From DATLFA01 sp035525225 (lineage in GTDB: Bacteria; Actinomycetota; Acidimicrobiia; Acidimicrobiales; WLNW01): a stretch of 64,000 nucleotides of DNA. This document shows, piece after piece, positions 23,966 through 33,359 of this stretch. Numbering within the stretch: position 1 is the stretch's first letter; each line of letters begins with the position of its first letter. The DNA is taken from positions 1-64,000 of the forward strand of contig DATLFA010000071.1 of assembly GCA_035525225.1 (NCBI GenBank), given 5' to 3'. The notes beneath the pieces were generated by a model that saw nothing but the letters and a program-made list of their open reading frames with translations, was not told where the DNA came from and made no database searches. Made by a program: the position numbers and the translations under genes.

Positions 23966-25195
23966 ATGACCATCGTGTCACCCAGTGAGTGGTTGATTTC
24001 CGTCGACGATCACGTGATCGAACCGCCGAACGTGTGGCTCGATCGTCTGCCATCGAAGTACCACGACCGTGCGCCGCGCATGGCGAAGGGCGACCGTGGT
24101 GCGGCGTGGCAATACGAGGACAAGGTCGTTCACACCGTGGGGTTGTCGGTCGCGGCAGGCAAAGAGAAGGAGGAGTTCTCGCCGAATCCCGTGTCGTTCG
24201 ACGAGATGCGGCCGGGCGCGTACGACCCGCATGAGCGCGTCAAGGACATGAACCGTGCGGGAATCTTGGCATCGATCTGCTTTCCGTCGTTTCCGCGATT
24301 TTGCGGTCAGATCTTTTGGGAGGCGAAGGACAAGGACCTCGCGTTGTTGTGCGTGAAGGCGTACAACGACTGGATGATCGACGAGTGGTGCGGTGCCGCG
24401 CCGGGCAGGTTCATCCCGCTCGTGCTCATCCCGCTGTGGGATCCGATCGGCGCGGCCAAAGAGATCGAGCGCACCGCGGCGAAAGGTGCGCGCACGTTCG
24501 CGTTTTCGGAGAACCCTGAACCGTTGGGCTTGCCGACGATCCATGACCCAGGTCGGTATTGGGATCCGGTGATGTCTGCGGCGCAGGAAACGCGCATGGT
24601 CGTGAGCATGCACGTCGGGTCGTCGTCGACCATGCCGTCGATCTCGTCCGATGCCCCTCCGCTCGCAAACCTCACCTTTGGCGCGGTGCGCGCGGCGGGA
24701 ACGATGCTCGCCTGGTTGTTCAGCGACTACTTCGAGCGCATGCCGAACCTCAAGATTGCGTTGTCGGAAGGAAACATCGGCTGGATGCCCTATTTCATCG
24801 AGCGGGCCGAGCAGGTACTCGACAAGCAGCGCCATTGGGCGGCCAAAGCCGGGGTGCAGTTCTACAAGGGCGACTCCGGCACTGGGTCGGCCAAAGCTGT
24901 CCCGCAGGCAGATCTCGGCACACTCGACGTGCGGCGCACAATTCGCGATCACATCTTCGGGTGCTTCATCGAAGAGACCTCTGGTCTGCGTTGCCTCGAC
25001 ATCATCGGTGAAGACAACGTGATGATCGAAACCGACTATCCGCACACCGACACCACGTGGCCGGACTGCATCGAAGTGGCTCAGCAGTTGGTGAAGGAAC
25101 TCCCGCGGGCTACGCAACGCAAGATCCTGCGCGGCAACGCCGAAAAACTCTTCCGGTTCACGCCGATCGAGCCCACGCTCTCTGTTGGTGCGTGA
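23966..25195 (+). CDS. amidohydrolase-2 family protein
   Basis: This 409-residue metal-dependent TIM-barrel enzyme belongs to the family with decarboxylases (LigW type) and hydrolases. Ligands visible are VDDHVIEPP near the N-terminus, a His in VVSMHVGSS, the ALSEGNIGWMPYF Glu region, and ETDYPHTDTTWP for the C-terminal Asp. AAGGAGA precedes ATG 23966. Its stop overlaps the CoA-transferase (TGATG). It lies in an operon after the thiolase/DUF35 pair. The reaction may be a decarboxylation or ring/ester hydrolysis; it cannot be fixed from sequence. Confidence 0.87.
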   Translation: MTIVSPSEWLISVDDHVIEPPNVWLDRLPSKYHDRAPRMAKGDRGAAWQYEDKVVHTVGLSVAAGKEKEEFSPNPVSFDEMRPGAYDPHERVKDMNRAGILASICFPSFPRFCGQIFWEAKDKDLALLCVKAYNDWMIDEWCGAAPGRFIPLVLIPLWDPIGAAKEIERTAAKGARTFAFSENPEPLGLPTIHDPGRYWDPVMSAAQETRMVVSMHVGSSSTMPSISSDAPPLANLTFGAVRAAGTMLAWLFSDYFERMPNLKIALSEGNIGWMPYFIERAEQVLDKQRHWAAKAGVQFYKGDSGTGSAKAVPQADLGTLDVRRTIRDHIFGCFIEETSGLRCLDIIGEDNVMIETDYPHTDTTWPDCIEVAQQLVKELPRATQRKILRGNAEKLFRFTPIEPTLSVGA

Positions 25196-26421
25196 TGGTG
25201 CAGCCATCGGTCGACGTCTTCGGAGGCGTGCGCATCGTCGAGCTCGCGCAATGGGTATTCGTGCCTGTGGCGGGTGCGCTCATGGCGGACTGGGGTGCGG
25301 AGGTGATCAAGGTCGAGCACCCGCAAGGCGGCGACGGTTACCGCGGTCTCGTTCTGCCGGGCGCCGGCTCGTCAACGGTCAACTATTCGATGGAGATGGC
25401 CAACCGCAACAAGAAGAGTGTGGCCATAGACCTCAAGACCGACGAAGGCCGCGCCGCTCTCCTCAAGCTCATCGAGAGCGCCGACGTGTTCCTCACGAAC
25501 TTCCTGCCGTCGGTGCTCGACCGGCTCGGTCTCAGCGTCGATTCGTTGCGCGCAATCAACCCACGATTGATCTACGCGCGCGGGCACGGCTATGGCGTGC
25601 GTGGCGCGGATGCCGATACGCCGGCATACGACTCGACATCGTTCTGGGCGCGTGGCGCAATCGAGGAGACCATCGCACCGCGGGGCCTACCAGAGCCGAT
25701 TCCGCAGCGCGGCGCGGTCGGCGATCGCTATGCCGGCACGCAAATCGCGTTCGGCATCGCCGGTGCGCTCTTCCGGCGAGAACGTTCGGGCGAGGGCTCG
25801 GTCGTCGACGTCTCGCTCATCGGCACTGCACTGTGGATGATCGCTTCGGATGTGCTGTCGCATCTGCAGGGCGCGTACCGCCAGAGCCCCCCGCTCGGTG
25901 AGCCACGCGCTTCTCTGCCAAACCCACTCGCCGCGAACTATCGATGTGCCGATGGTCGGTGGCTGATGATTTGTTGCCTCCAGCCCGACAAGTACTGGGT
26001 CGACCTCTGTACGTTGCTCGGTCGTGACGATCTCGTCGCCGACGAACGCTTCGGCTCGATGCAGGACCGCGCCGCGAACAGCGGCGCGCTCGTCGTCGAA
26101 CTCGAGGTTGCGTTCGCAGCTCGTTCACTCGACGAGTGGCGCAAGCTGCTCGACGCTGCACGCATCCCGTGGGGCCCGTATCAGCGCGTCGACGAACTGT
26201 TGAACGATCCGGCCGTCGTCGCGAACGGATACATCGGAACCGCCACGCGCTCGGACGGTTCGACCTTCCCACTTCCCGCCGGCGCCGTACAGTTCGACCA
26301 GCAACCAGCCGCGCTGCGCGCCTGCCCAGAGCTCGGCGAACACACCGACGAGGTGCTCGCCTCGCTGGGCTACAGCTGGGACGACATCGTCGCACTCAAA
26401 GTGTCGGGCGCCGTTCTGTGA
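25195..26421 (+). CDS. CaiB/BaiF family CoA-transferase
   Basis: This 408-residue family III CoA-transferase activates an acid by transferring CoA between carboxylates. It has the N-terminal GVRIVELAQWVFVPVAG, DWGAEVIKVEHPQGGD, and NRNKKSVAIDLKTDEGR motifs. A catalytic Asp is expected near residue ~170-175 (HGYGVRGADADTPAYDSTSF region). ATG 25195 overlaps the amidohydrolase stop; a frame open to 25057 is only read-through. The gene stop overlaps the start of a ferredoxin fossil. It probably loads the pathway acid for the thiolase-type lyase; that order is inference. Confidence 0.9.
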   Translation: MVQPSVDVFGGVRIVELAQWVFVPVAGALMADWGAEVIKVEHPQGGDGYRGLVLPGAGSSTVNYSMEMANRNKKSVAIDLKTDEGRAALLKLIESADVFLTNFLPSVLDRLGLSVDSLRAINPRLIYARGHGYGVRGADADTPAYDSTSFWARGAIEETIAPRGLPEPIPQRGAVGDRYAGTQIAFGIAGALFRRERSGEGSVVDVSLIGTALWMIASDVLSHLQGAYRQSPPLGEPRASLPNPLAANYRCADGRWLMICCLQPDKYWVDLCTLLGRDDLVADERFGSMQDRAANSGALVVELEVAFAARSLDEWRKLLDAARIPWGPYQRVDELLNDPAVVANGYIGTATRSDGSTFPLPAGAVQFDQQPAALRACPELGEHTDEVLASLGYSWDDIVALKVSGAVL

Positions 26422-26551
26422 GCAACCCGAATGTCGTCATAGCAGTCGACAGTGAGCGTTGCATGGGGTCGGGGATCCCGAGCGCGCTGTTCGCGCCGCG
26501 GTCGAGTCGTGCCCGCAGCGCGCCATCAGCATGAGCCACGATGAGAACTGA
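26418..26551 (+). pseudogene. ferredoxin fossil (internal deletion)
   Basis: GTG 26418 overlaps the CoA-transferase stop. It begins SNPNVVIAVDSERCMGSG, the normal start of a 3Fe-4S ferredoxin, and then loses frame. A second frame ends RAAVESCPQRAISMSHDEN, the family's usual C-terminus with its last Cys, stopping at 26551. The middle ~35 residues, with two cluster cysteines, are missing. It was probably the electron donor for a P450 in this cluster. No other ferredoxin gene is visible in the window. Confidence 0.7.
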
Positions 26552-26662
26552 TCCATGAAGCTGGCGCAGAGATCTTGTCGTCATCACCGGAGCCTTCGGT
26601 TTGGTCATACGTACGTGCGGCAGCGCACTACTGTCGCCGGTGCGTAGGTTCCTCAGCAGGGG

Positions 26663-27496
26663 TTAGCCGCTTGTCGATTTGGCGAACTTGCGCGTGGTGA
26701 GGATCGCGAACACCACAGTGATGCCGACGGCCCACGCCAATGCGACCCACGCGTCGTTGCCGGCGTCGTAGCCGTTATAGAGCGCTCGGCACGCATTTGT
26801 GAGGACAGTGAACGGGTTGTTGCGGGCGATCGGTTGGAGCCAGCTGGTCATCCGATTGACATCGACGAAGGCCGAAGACACGAATGTCAACGGGAACATC
26901 CATATGAACCCGGCGGAGTTCGCCGCCTCGACCGAGCCGACCGAGAGCCCGATGAGTGCCTGGATCCAGCTGAACGCGTAGCTGAACAGGAACATCAACC
27001 CGGTTGCTGCAATCGCGCCGAAGAACGAGCCCTCAAACCGAAACCCGATGACGAACGCGACGATCAGCATGACCGCGAAGGTCAACACGTTGCGGACGAT
27101 GTCGGACAGGGTCCGACCGATCAGCACGGCGGCCGGGTACATCGGCAGCGATCGCAGTCGGTCGATCATGCCCTTGCTCAGATCATCGGCAACGCCAACA
27201 CCGGTGAATGCCGAGTTGAACAGCACCGTCTGGGCGAAGATCCCGGGTATCACGTACTGCACGTAGTCGAGCGGCACCTGTACGGAGCCCCGGAACACGT
27301 ACACGAAGAGCACGATGAACATGATCGGTTGGATCGTGGCGAACATCAGTAGCTCGGGGTTGCGTGGGATCGCCCGGAGGTGTCGAGTCGCCTCGGTCCA
27401 AGAGTCCTTGATCAGCCAGCGAAATCCCGTAGGTATGTCGCGTCGGTCGACCGTGCGGTCTGACGACGACATGTCGCGTGCAGTAGTGGATGTCAT
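26663..27496 (-). CDS. ABC-2 type exporter permease (DrrB-like)
   Basis: This 277-residue membrane protein has about six hydrophobic segments, including MFATIQPIMFIVLFVYVFRG near residue 52 and ILTFAVM-type helices in the middle. The family region DLSKGMIDRLRSLPMYPAAV (~105-124) is clear. The start overlaps the ATPase stop (ATGA). With that ATPase it should export drugs or lipids. The TetR regulator and rifamycin-type kinase nearby suggest antibiotic resistance, which is inference. Confidence 0.9.
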   Translation of the reverse strand: MTSTTARDMSSSDRTVDRRDIPTGFRWLIKDSWTEATRHLRAIPRNPELLMFATIQPIMFIVLFVYVFRGSVQVPLDYVQYVIPGIFAQTVLFNSAFTGVGVADDLSKGMIDRLRSLPMYPAAVLIGRTLSDIVRNVLTFAVMLIVAFVIGFRFEGSFFGAIAATGLMFLFSYAFSWIQALIGLSVGSVEAANSAGFIWMFPLTFVSSAFVDVNRMTSWLQPIARNNPFTVLTNACRALYNGYDAGNDAWVALAWAVGITVVFAILTTRKFAKSTSG

Positions 27497-28584
27497 GGCT
27501 GTGTCCTGTCGTTCGAATGCTTCGACGCTTTCGCTTTCGTCTTCCGTTTGCCATCCGTCGAGGTGGGGTCGAGTGCCTCCTCGGCGGCGCCATGACCCGT
27601 GAGCGCGAAGAACACGTCGTCGAGCGTCGATCGGCGGCCGACCACGTCGACGAAAGGGATGTTCGCGGCGTCGAGTTGGCGCACGGCGTTCGGCGTCATC
27701 CCCGACACCTTGACCACGGGAACGCGGACAGTTCGAAAGGGACCGTCGTCTTCATGGTCGACAAGGATTTCGCCACACGCCAAGCCGGCAAGCGCCGACA
27801 CCACCTGTTGAGCCGCGTCGAGCGATGTAACGCTGACCTCCAGCACGTCGCCGCCGACTTGTAGCTTCAACGCGTCGCTCGTGCCGCGAGCGATCACCCG
27901 GCCATGATCGATGACGACGATCTCGTCGGTCAGCCGTTCGGCTTCGTCGAGGTACTGGGTGGTGAGCAAGGTCGTCGTGCCGCCGCGCGTGAGTTCGTCG
28001 ATCAATTCCCACACCGACTGACGCGCGCGCGGATCGAGACCAGTGGTCGGCTCGTCGAGAAACAGCACCGACGGCCGAGCGATCAGGCTCATCGCGATGT
28101 CGAGGCGGCGACGCATGCCCCCCGAGAAGCCCTTCACGACGCGGTCGCTCGCCTCGACGAGATCGAAGCGCTCGAGCAGTTCGCGGCCTCGTTCCCTCGC
28201 TTCGGGGAGGCGCATGTGGAACAGCCGACCGACGTGCTGGAGGTTCTCGAACGCCGTGAGCCGTTCGTCAACCGCGGCGTATTGTCCTGTCAGCCCGATG
28301 CGCGACTTCGCCTGCTGCGGATCGGCGACGACGTCGATGCCATCAACGAAGGCTCGTCCGGCATCAGGTCGGATCAGTGTGGTCAATACGCGCACTGCCG
28401 TCGTCTTGCCCGCACCGTTCGGCCCGAGAAGTCCCACGACCGTGGCCCGGTCGACGCGAAGGTCGACACCGGCGAGGGCTTGCGTCTCGCCGAATGACTT
28501 GAACAGCCCTTCGGCAAAGACCGCCGGCTCAGAACTGTCGTCGATGTTCGTCATTGCTGGCACCTTGACATCCTCGTCGTTCAC
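27493..28584 (-). CDS. ABC exporter ATP-binding protein (DrrA-like)
   Basis: This ~363-residue ATPase has Walker A GLLGPNGAGKTTAVRVL, signature GFSGGMRRRLDIAMSLIA, and Walker B VLFLDEPTTGLDP. The C-terminal ~80 residues form the DUF4162-type extension seen in daunorubicin exporters. GTG 28584 was kept; ATG 28554 with AAGGTG upstream is equally possible. It is coupled to the permease by a four-base overlap. It lies downstream of the TetR gene on the same strand with a 255-bp gap that contains a fossil on the other strand. Confidence 0.92.
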   Translation of the reverse strand: MNDEDVKVPAMTNIDDSSEPAVFAEGLFKSFGETQALAGVDLRVDRATVVGLLGPNGAGKTTAVRVLTTLIRPDAGRAFVDGIDVVADPQQAKSRIGLTGQYAAVDERLTAFENLQHVGRLFHMRLPEARERGRELLERFDLVEASDRVVKGFSGGMRRRLDIAMSLIARPSVLFLDEPTTGLDPRARQSVWELIDELTRGGTTTLLTTQYLDEAERLTDEIVVIDHGRVIARGTSDALKLQVGGDVLEVSVTSLDAAQQVVSALAGLACGEILVDHEDDGPFRTVRVPVVKVSGMTPNAVRQLDAANIPFVDVVGRRSTLDDVFFALTGHGAAEEALDPTSTDGKRKTKAKASKHSNDRTQP

Positions 28585-28731
28585 TCTTTGTCACCGCGAT
28601 GCACGGTACGACGCTGCGATACCCCGCAACTCATCGAATCCTTCGACCGCAGCCGCATCGCAGTGTCCACCATCGTCATCCGTCACACATCATGATTTTC
28701 ACTCTGGATTGCCCGCGGAACGGACCAACCA

Positions 28732-28826
28732 CGGGTCGTGCGCGCAGAAGACAACACCTTGCTGCGCGACGGCATCGCGCTCGTACTCGCCGACCACGAC
28801 ATCGACGTCGTTGCCGCCGTCGAGGG
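28732..28826 (+). pseudogene. response-regulator receiver-domain fossil
   Basis: The frame reading RVVRAEDNTLLRDGIALVLA, then DHDIDVVAAVE, matches the first ~30 residues of a LuxR-type response regulator (acidic ED pair and following helix). Similarity stops at about 28826, before the phosphorylated Asp would be reached. It is on the strand opposite the TetR and exporter genes and fills most of the gap between them. Confidence 0.55.
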
Positions 28827-28839
28827 AGGTGTCCCGGGA

Positions 28840-29442
28840 TCACTTGGTCCGGAAACGGTTCAACGCGGGTGGTTCAGGCAACGGGTGATGGGTGGGGTCG
28901 CCGCAGCCGAGTCCGGCGATGTAGATGTCGAGATGACGGTGGGCTATCGCCCGTTCGTCGGGGCGGGGCAGTCCGAGTGCTACCGGGCGGGAGAATCGGA
29001 TGACCGCGAACACGACGTCGGGAACGCATGTTTGGTCGCGTAGGCGGCCATCCCGCTTGCCGCGCTCCAGGATCGCCTCTAGGAGCGTCGTGATGCGCGT
29101 CCGATGGCCTGTCCAGTCCGGATCGTGAAGGAGGGGGCGGATCAGGTTGAGCACTCCGACCCCGCGGTCGACCGCTTCATGCATGTACTGGCGGAGGGCC
29201 TCGTAGCCATTGCGAGCCTCCGTCAGCGCCGCCTCAGCGGCTTCGATGCTCCGGTCGAGGGCGTGCTGCGCGGCCCCGTCCAACAAATGTTCACGGTCAG
29301 GGAAGTGCCGATAGAGCGTGCCGATGCCGACTTCGGCTCGACGCGCAATCGCATCGAGAGGGGGTTCGCCGCCGACCTCGAGGATTAGCTCGATCGCGCA
29401 GTCCAGAAGACGTTCCCGATTGCGCCTCGCGTCGGCTCTCAT
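28840..29442 (-). CDS. TetR-family transcriptional regulator
   Basis: This 200-residue repressor has an N-terminal helix-turn-helix: RRNRERLLDCAIELILEVG, DAIARRAEVGIGTLYRHFPD. The C-terminal domain is of the SbtR-like type (HEAVDRGVGVLNLIRPLL). ATG 29442 (MRADARRNRERLL) is the natural start; the frame is open to 29676 but with non-family sequence. It diverges from the rifamycin-kinase-like gene and reads toward the exporter. A nested palindrome at 29591-29635 is its likely operator. Confidence 0.9.
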   Translation of the reverse strand: MRADARRNRERLLDCAIELILEVGGEPPLDAIARRAEVGIGTLYRHFPDREHLLDGAAQHALDRSIEAAEAALTEARNGYEALRQYMHEAVDRGVGVLNLIRPLLHDPDWTGHRTRITTLLEAILERGKRDGRLRDQTCVPDVVFAVIRFSRPVALGLPRPDERAIAHRHLDIYIAGLGCGDPTHHPLPEPPALNRFRTK

Positions 29443-29590
29443 CGGAATCCGACGAGCGACCCGATGCGCTGACGTGGAGCAGCGCACCGCTCCGCGCGCA
29501 GCAGCGACACCGGGTAGGGGACATCGACGACGCGTTCTCCTCGCTTCAGCCTTGTCAGCACTCCACCCTCCTGGTCGACCCCCTGCGCAC

Positions 29591-29635
29591 GTTACCACGT
29601 AAACGGAGTATAATCCTCCGTTTGGAGCGGGTAAC
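29591..29635. promoter_or_regulatory. nested palindromic operator overlapping a -10 box
   Basis: The inner arms AAACGGAG (29601-29608) and CTCCGTTT (29616-29623) are perfect inverses around TATAATC. Outer arms GTTACC (29591-29596) and GGTAAC (29630-29635) share nearly the same centre. TATAAT (29609-29614) could serve as -10 for the rightward gene and its complement for TetR. TetR binding would block both. This is inferred from symmetry and position. Confidence 0.65.
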
Positions 29636-29678
29636 TGACGTCGAGTGACCGCGCCTCGACAGCTCGCCATGACCAAAC

Positions 29679-29700
29679 ACCGCCGTCACTTGACGGCGGT
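29679..29700 (+). promoter_or_regulatory. 10-bp perfect hairpin in the rph leader
   Basis: ACCGCCGTCA (29679-29688) and TGACGGCGGT (29691-29700) are perfect inverted repeats separated by two bases. They lie in the ~100-base leader between the TATAAT box and the GTG start at 29725, ahead of a GAGG ribosome-binding site. It could be a second operator or an attenuation/mRNA structure; there is no T run. Confidence 0.5.
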
Positions 29701-29724
29701 CGACCGGGATGAGGACAGACACCA

Positions 29725-32399
29725 GTGACTCGCACAAACGGACACGCGAATGACCAACGCACTTTGTCCGAACCGAGGAACCCCGACTTCCAGCCGCACG
29801 ACTACGTGCTTGGCATCGGCGAGGTCGATCGGACGCGAGCGGCTGTCGTCGGCGGCAAGGGCGCACAGCTGGGGGAGCTGTCGCGAATCGATGGCATCCG
29901 CGGGCCCGCGGGCTTCTGTGTGACCACGGATGCGTTCCGGAGGATGCTGGCGAACGTGCCGTCGATCGATGCGCACCTCGATCGGCTGGTGCAATTGGAT
30001 GCGAAGGACGTCGAGTCAGTACGCGAGCTCAGCGCCGACCTCCGCGTCAGAATCGGGCGGACCGACATCCCCGACGATGTGGCACAGGCGATCACGAGTG
30101 CGGTCGTTGCGCTCGGCGAACGATCGGCCTTCGCAGTCCGGTCGAGCGCTACCGCGGAGGACCTGCCGACAGCGTCATTTGCAGGTCAGCAGGACTCGTA
30201 TTTGAACGTCATCGGCGCATCGCAAATGCTCCAGCACATCAGTCGTTGCTGGGCGTCGCTGTTCACCGAGCGAGCTGTGATCTACCGCATGCGCAACGGC
30301 ATCGACCACCGGAAGGTCGACATGGCAGTGGTCGTGCAGCGCATGGTCGTCGCGCAGGCGTCGGGCGTGATGTTCACGGCGGACCCCCTTACCGGGAACC
30401 GAAGGATCGCCTCCGTCGAGGCCACGGTCGGTCTCGGCGCGGCCCTGGTGTCCGGGATGGTGGACGCTGACGCCTACAGGGTGTGCGATGGAACGATTGT
30501 CAATCACACGGTGGGCACGAAACTGGTCGCCGTCCACGGGTCACCTGAGGGCGGAACACGCGAGGTCGCAATCGACTCGCCACGCCAGTCGCAGCCAGCC
30601 CTATCCGGTGAGCAGGTCCTGGAGTTGGTGCGGCTGGGCCGGCAGATCGAAATGCACTTCGGTTGTCCCCAGGACATCGAGTGGTGTCTTGATGACGATG
30701 GCTTCCAGATCGTCCAGAGTCGACCCATCACGACGCTGTATCCCGTTCCCGAGGTCGACGACGGAGCCGACCACGTCTACATCTCCGTGGGCCACCAGCA
30801 GATGATGACCGACCCCATGACACCCCTCGGGCTGTCGGTGTGGCAGTTGACCTCTCCAGCGCCGATGCACGTTGCTGGCGGGCGACTGTTCGTCGATGTC
30901 GCCGCACGGCTCCAGTCGCCAGCGGCCCGGACCGCCACCCTCGAGATGCTCGGGAGATCCGATCCGCTGATCCGCGATGCGCTGGAGACCGTGCTCGAAG
31001 GAGCCGACTTCCTTCCGTCGGTGTCCGACGGCCGATCCGACGCGGCGCCGGAGGTCGCTGCTCACCCTGAACCGATCGCGATCGACCCCGCCATCGTCGT
31101 CGAGCTGATCGAGCGGCACCAGGCATCAGTCACCGTGCTCCAGGGGGAGATCCAGACCCGGTCGGGGCCCGACCTGTTGGACTTCATCCTGGTCGATCTC
31201 GGAGAGCTGAGAGCGCTGCTCTTCGACCCGAAGAGCCATCAAGCGGTGATGGCGGGCATGGAGGCGATATGGTGGCTCAACGAAAAGCTGCACGAATGGC
31301 TCGGCCAACAGAACGCAGCCGACGTGCTGTCCCTGTGCGCACCGAACAACGTGACCGCGGAGATGGGCCTCGCGCTCCTCGATGTCGCCGACACGATCCG
31401 TCCCCACCCCGAGGTGATCTCGCATCTCCGGGCGGTAGCGGACGACGAGTTCCTCGACCAGCTGGTCGGCCTCGAGGGCGGGAGAGAGTCTCGCGACGCC
31501 ATCGTCTCGTACCTCGACAGGTACGGGATGCGGTGTACCGGGGAGATCGACATCGCCCGGCCCCGCTGGCGCGAACAGACCTCGGCGCTTCTCCCCGCGA
31601 TCTTGTCGAACGTCGAGCACTTCGAGCCCGGTGAAAGCGCGCGGCGCCGCGAACGCGGCGAGCAGGAAGCGCAAGCGAATGTGCAGCAGCTTCTGCAGCG
31701 ACTGCGAGCACTGCCCGGCGGGGAAGAGAAGGCCGAACAGACCGCGCACGCGATCCATCGCCTTCGGACCTTCATCGGGTACCGCGAGTTTCCGAAGTTC
31801 GGCATGGTCAGCCGCTACTACATCTACAAGCGGGCCCTGCTGACCGAAGCCGACCGGCTCGCGAAGAACGGTGTGCTCGAAGCAGCCGAAGACATCTTCT
31901 TCCTGACCTTCCAGGAGTTGCACGACGTCGTGCGCAGCGGTCAGACCGACCGCGATCTCATTCAGCGACGCAAGCTCGACCTCCGGTCCTTTCGCTCACT
32001 CACCCCGCCCCGTGTCCTCACCTCCGATGGCGAGGCACTCAACGGTGCCTACCGACGTGACGATCTTCCAACCGGCGCCCTAGCAGGCTGGCCGTATCCG
32101 GCGGCACGGTCGAAGGTCGAGCCCGTGTCGTGCTCGACATGGCCGAGGCCAACCTCGTACCGGGCGACATCCTCGTCACACCCCACACCGACCCCAGCTG
32201 GTCGCCGCTGTTCCTGACGATCGCCGGACTGGTGACGGAGGTCGGCGGCCTGATGACCCACGGTGCAGTCGTCGCACGGGAGTACGGCCTCGCCGCCGTG
32301 GTCGGCGTCGACCACGCCACCCAGCGAATCCAGGATGGACAGCGCATCCGCGTCAACGGAACGAGGGGCTACATCGAGATCCTCTCCGATCCGACGTAA
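29725..32399 (+). pseudogene. rph: rifamycin phosphotransferase / PEP-synthase-like protein, frameshifted
   Basis: This is an ATP-grasp and swivelling-His enzyme of the PEP-synthase superfamily. The first 790 codons hold the ATP-binding domain (GGKGAQLGELSRI, FAVRSSATAEDLPTASFAGQ, QRMVVAQASGVMFTADPLTG) and a middle domain beginning VSVGHQQMMTDPMTPLGL-like, as in actinobacterial rifamycin phosphotransferases. The catalytic-His domain (GGLMTHGAVVAREYG) is in another frame, 32130-32399. Comparing frames, one C is missing near 32087 (GGCTGG for GGCCTGG). Total ~891 codons is close to the family length. If real, the frameshift abolishes the His domain and activity. GTG 29725 follows a GAGG site. 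Confidence 0.75.
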
Positions 32400-32480
32400 C
32401 CACAGGCGTAACACGCGAAGGGTCATGGCGTCGAGTGCGAGGAGGGTGTTGCCGTCGCTCGCGGTCGCAGCCGTTCTGCG

Positions 32481-33326
32481 TCAACACAGAGCGCCGTCGT
32501 CATGGTGTTGCCTCCGTGAGTGCGGGGGATCGTGCTGGTCCCGCGCGCTGAAGTCGATTTGGCAGCGGCGGATCGTGCGGCTCTCGGTGGCGGGGAATTC
32601 GTTGCGTGCGTGCTGCAAGACCAAGTTGTCCCAGATGAGCAAGTCCCCGGGTCGCCAGCGATGCCAGTACTGAATGGCGGGTACCGCGAACGAGGCCTGC
32701 AACTCGACCAGCAGCGAATCACCGCCCGCTTCGGGGATCGATTCGGTGAACAACGGGTTGACGAACAAGATCGGGATGCCGGTCACGGGGTGGGGGAGCA
32801 CTACCGGATGCCGTACCCGGCTCGGCACGGGCCCTCTGGGGAAGCGCTCGACATGCACCGCGAATGCGTCGCCAATCCGCTCGCGCAGCGCCGCCGGCAG
32901 TCGCGTATACGCCTCGGCCGCGTCGATGAACCCGGTCTCGCCGCCGGTCGTGCTCACTTCGATGGCGTAGAGGCAGATTGCACCGACCGGATCGGCGAAC
33001 GAGTAATCCTGATGCGGTGTGAGCTCGGCGTTGGCACCGCCGGTGCCGTCTTCGCGCGTGTTCGACAGATACGTGTAGCGCAGGTCGGTGTCGCGCAGGT
33101 GGGGATGGATCGCGCGCGATGGCGTGCGGATGGTGCCGAACCAACTTGCGAACGCCAGCTGCTCGTCAATCGAGAGTTGCTGCTGATCACGCACGAGCAC
33201 GAGATGACGCGCGAAGAACGCGTCGACCACGCGCTCTCGATCGGTGTCGGACGTGCCGGCGCGCATGTCGAGGCCGACGACCTCAACACCAAACGGCGCA
33301 ACAAGCGGGCGCAGCTCGACCCCCAT
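32481..33326 (-). CDS. TauD/TfdA-family 2-oxoglutarate dioxygenase
   Basis: This 281-residue Fe(II)/2OG oxygenase has the metal triad visible as TPHQDYSF (His-x-Asp) and the distal His in LVLQHARNEF. The cosubstrate Arg follows in SRTIRRC. The N-terminal LVLVRDQQQLSIDEQLAFAS region is typical. It has a polar His-rich tail. It is divergent from the amidohydrolase operon at 33360, sharing a 33-bp gap. Family members hydroxylate sulfonates, aryloxyacids or related acids; this substrate is unknown. Confidence 0.88.
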   Translation of the reverse strand: MGVELRPLVAPFGVEVVGLDMRAGTSDTDRERVVDAFFARHLVLVRDQQQLSIDEQLAFASWFGTIRTPSRAIHPHLRDTDLRYTYLSNTREDGTGGANAELTPHQDYSFADPVGAICLYAIEVSTTGGETGFIDAAEAYTRLPAALRERIGDAFAVHVERFPRGPVPSRVRHPVVLPHPVTGIPILFVNPLFTESIPEAGGDSLLVELQASFAVPAIQYWHRWRPGDLLIWDNLVLQHARNEFPATESRTIRRCQIDFSARDQHDPPHSRRQHHDDGALC

Positions 33327-33359
33327 GCGGTTACAACGTACTGTGTGAAAAGGGGATTT

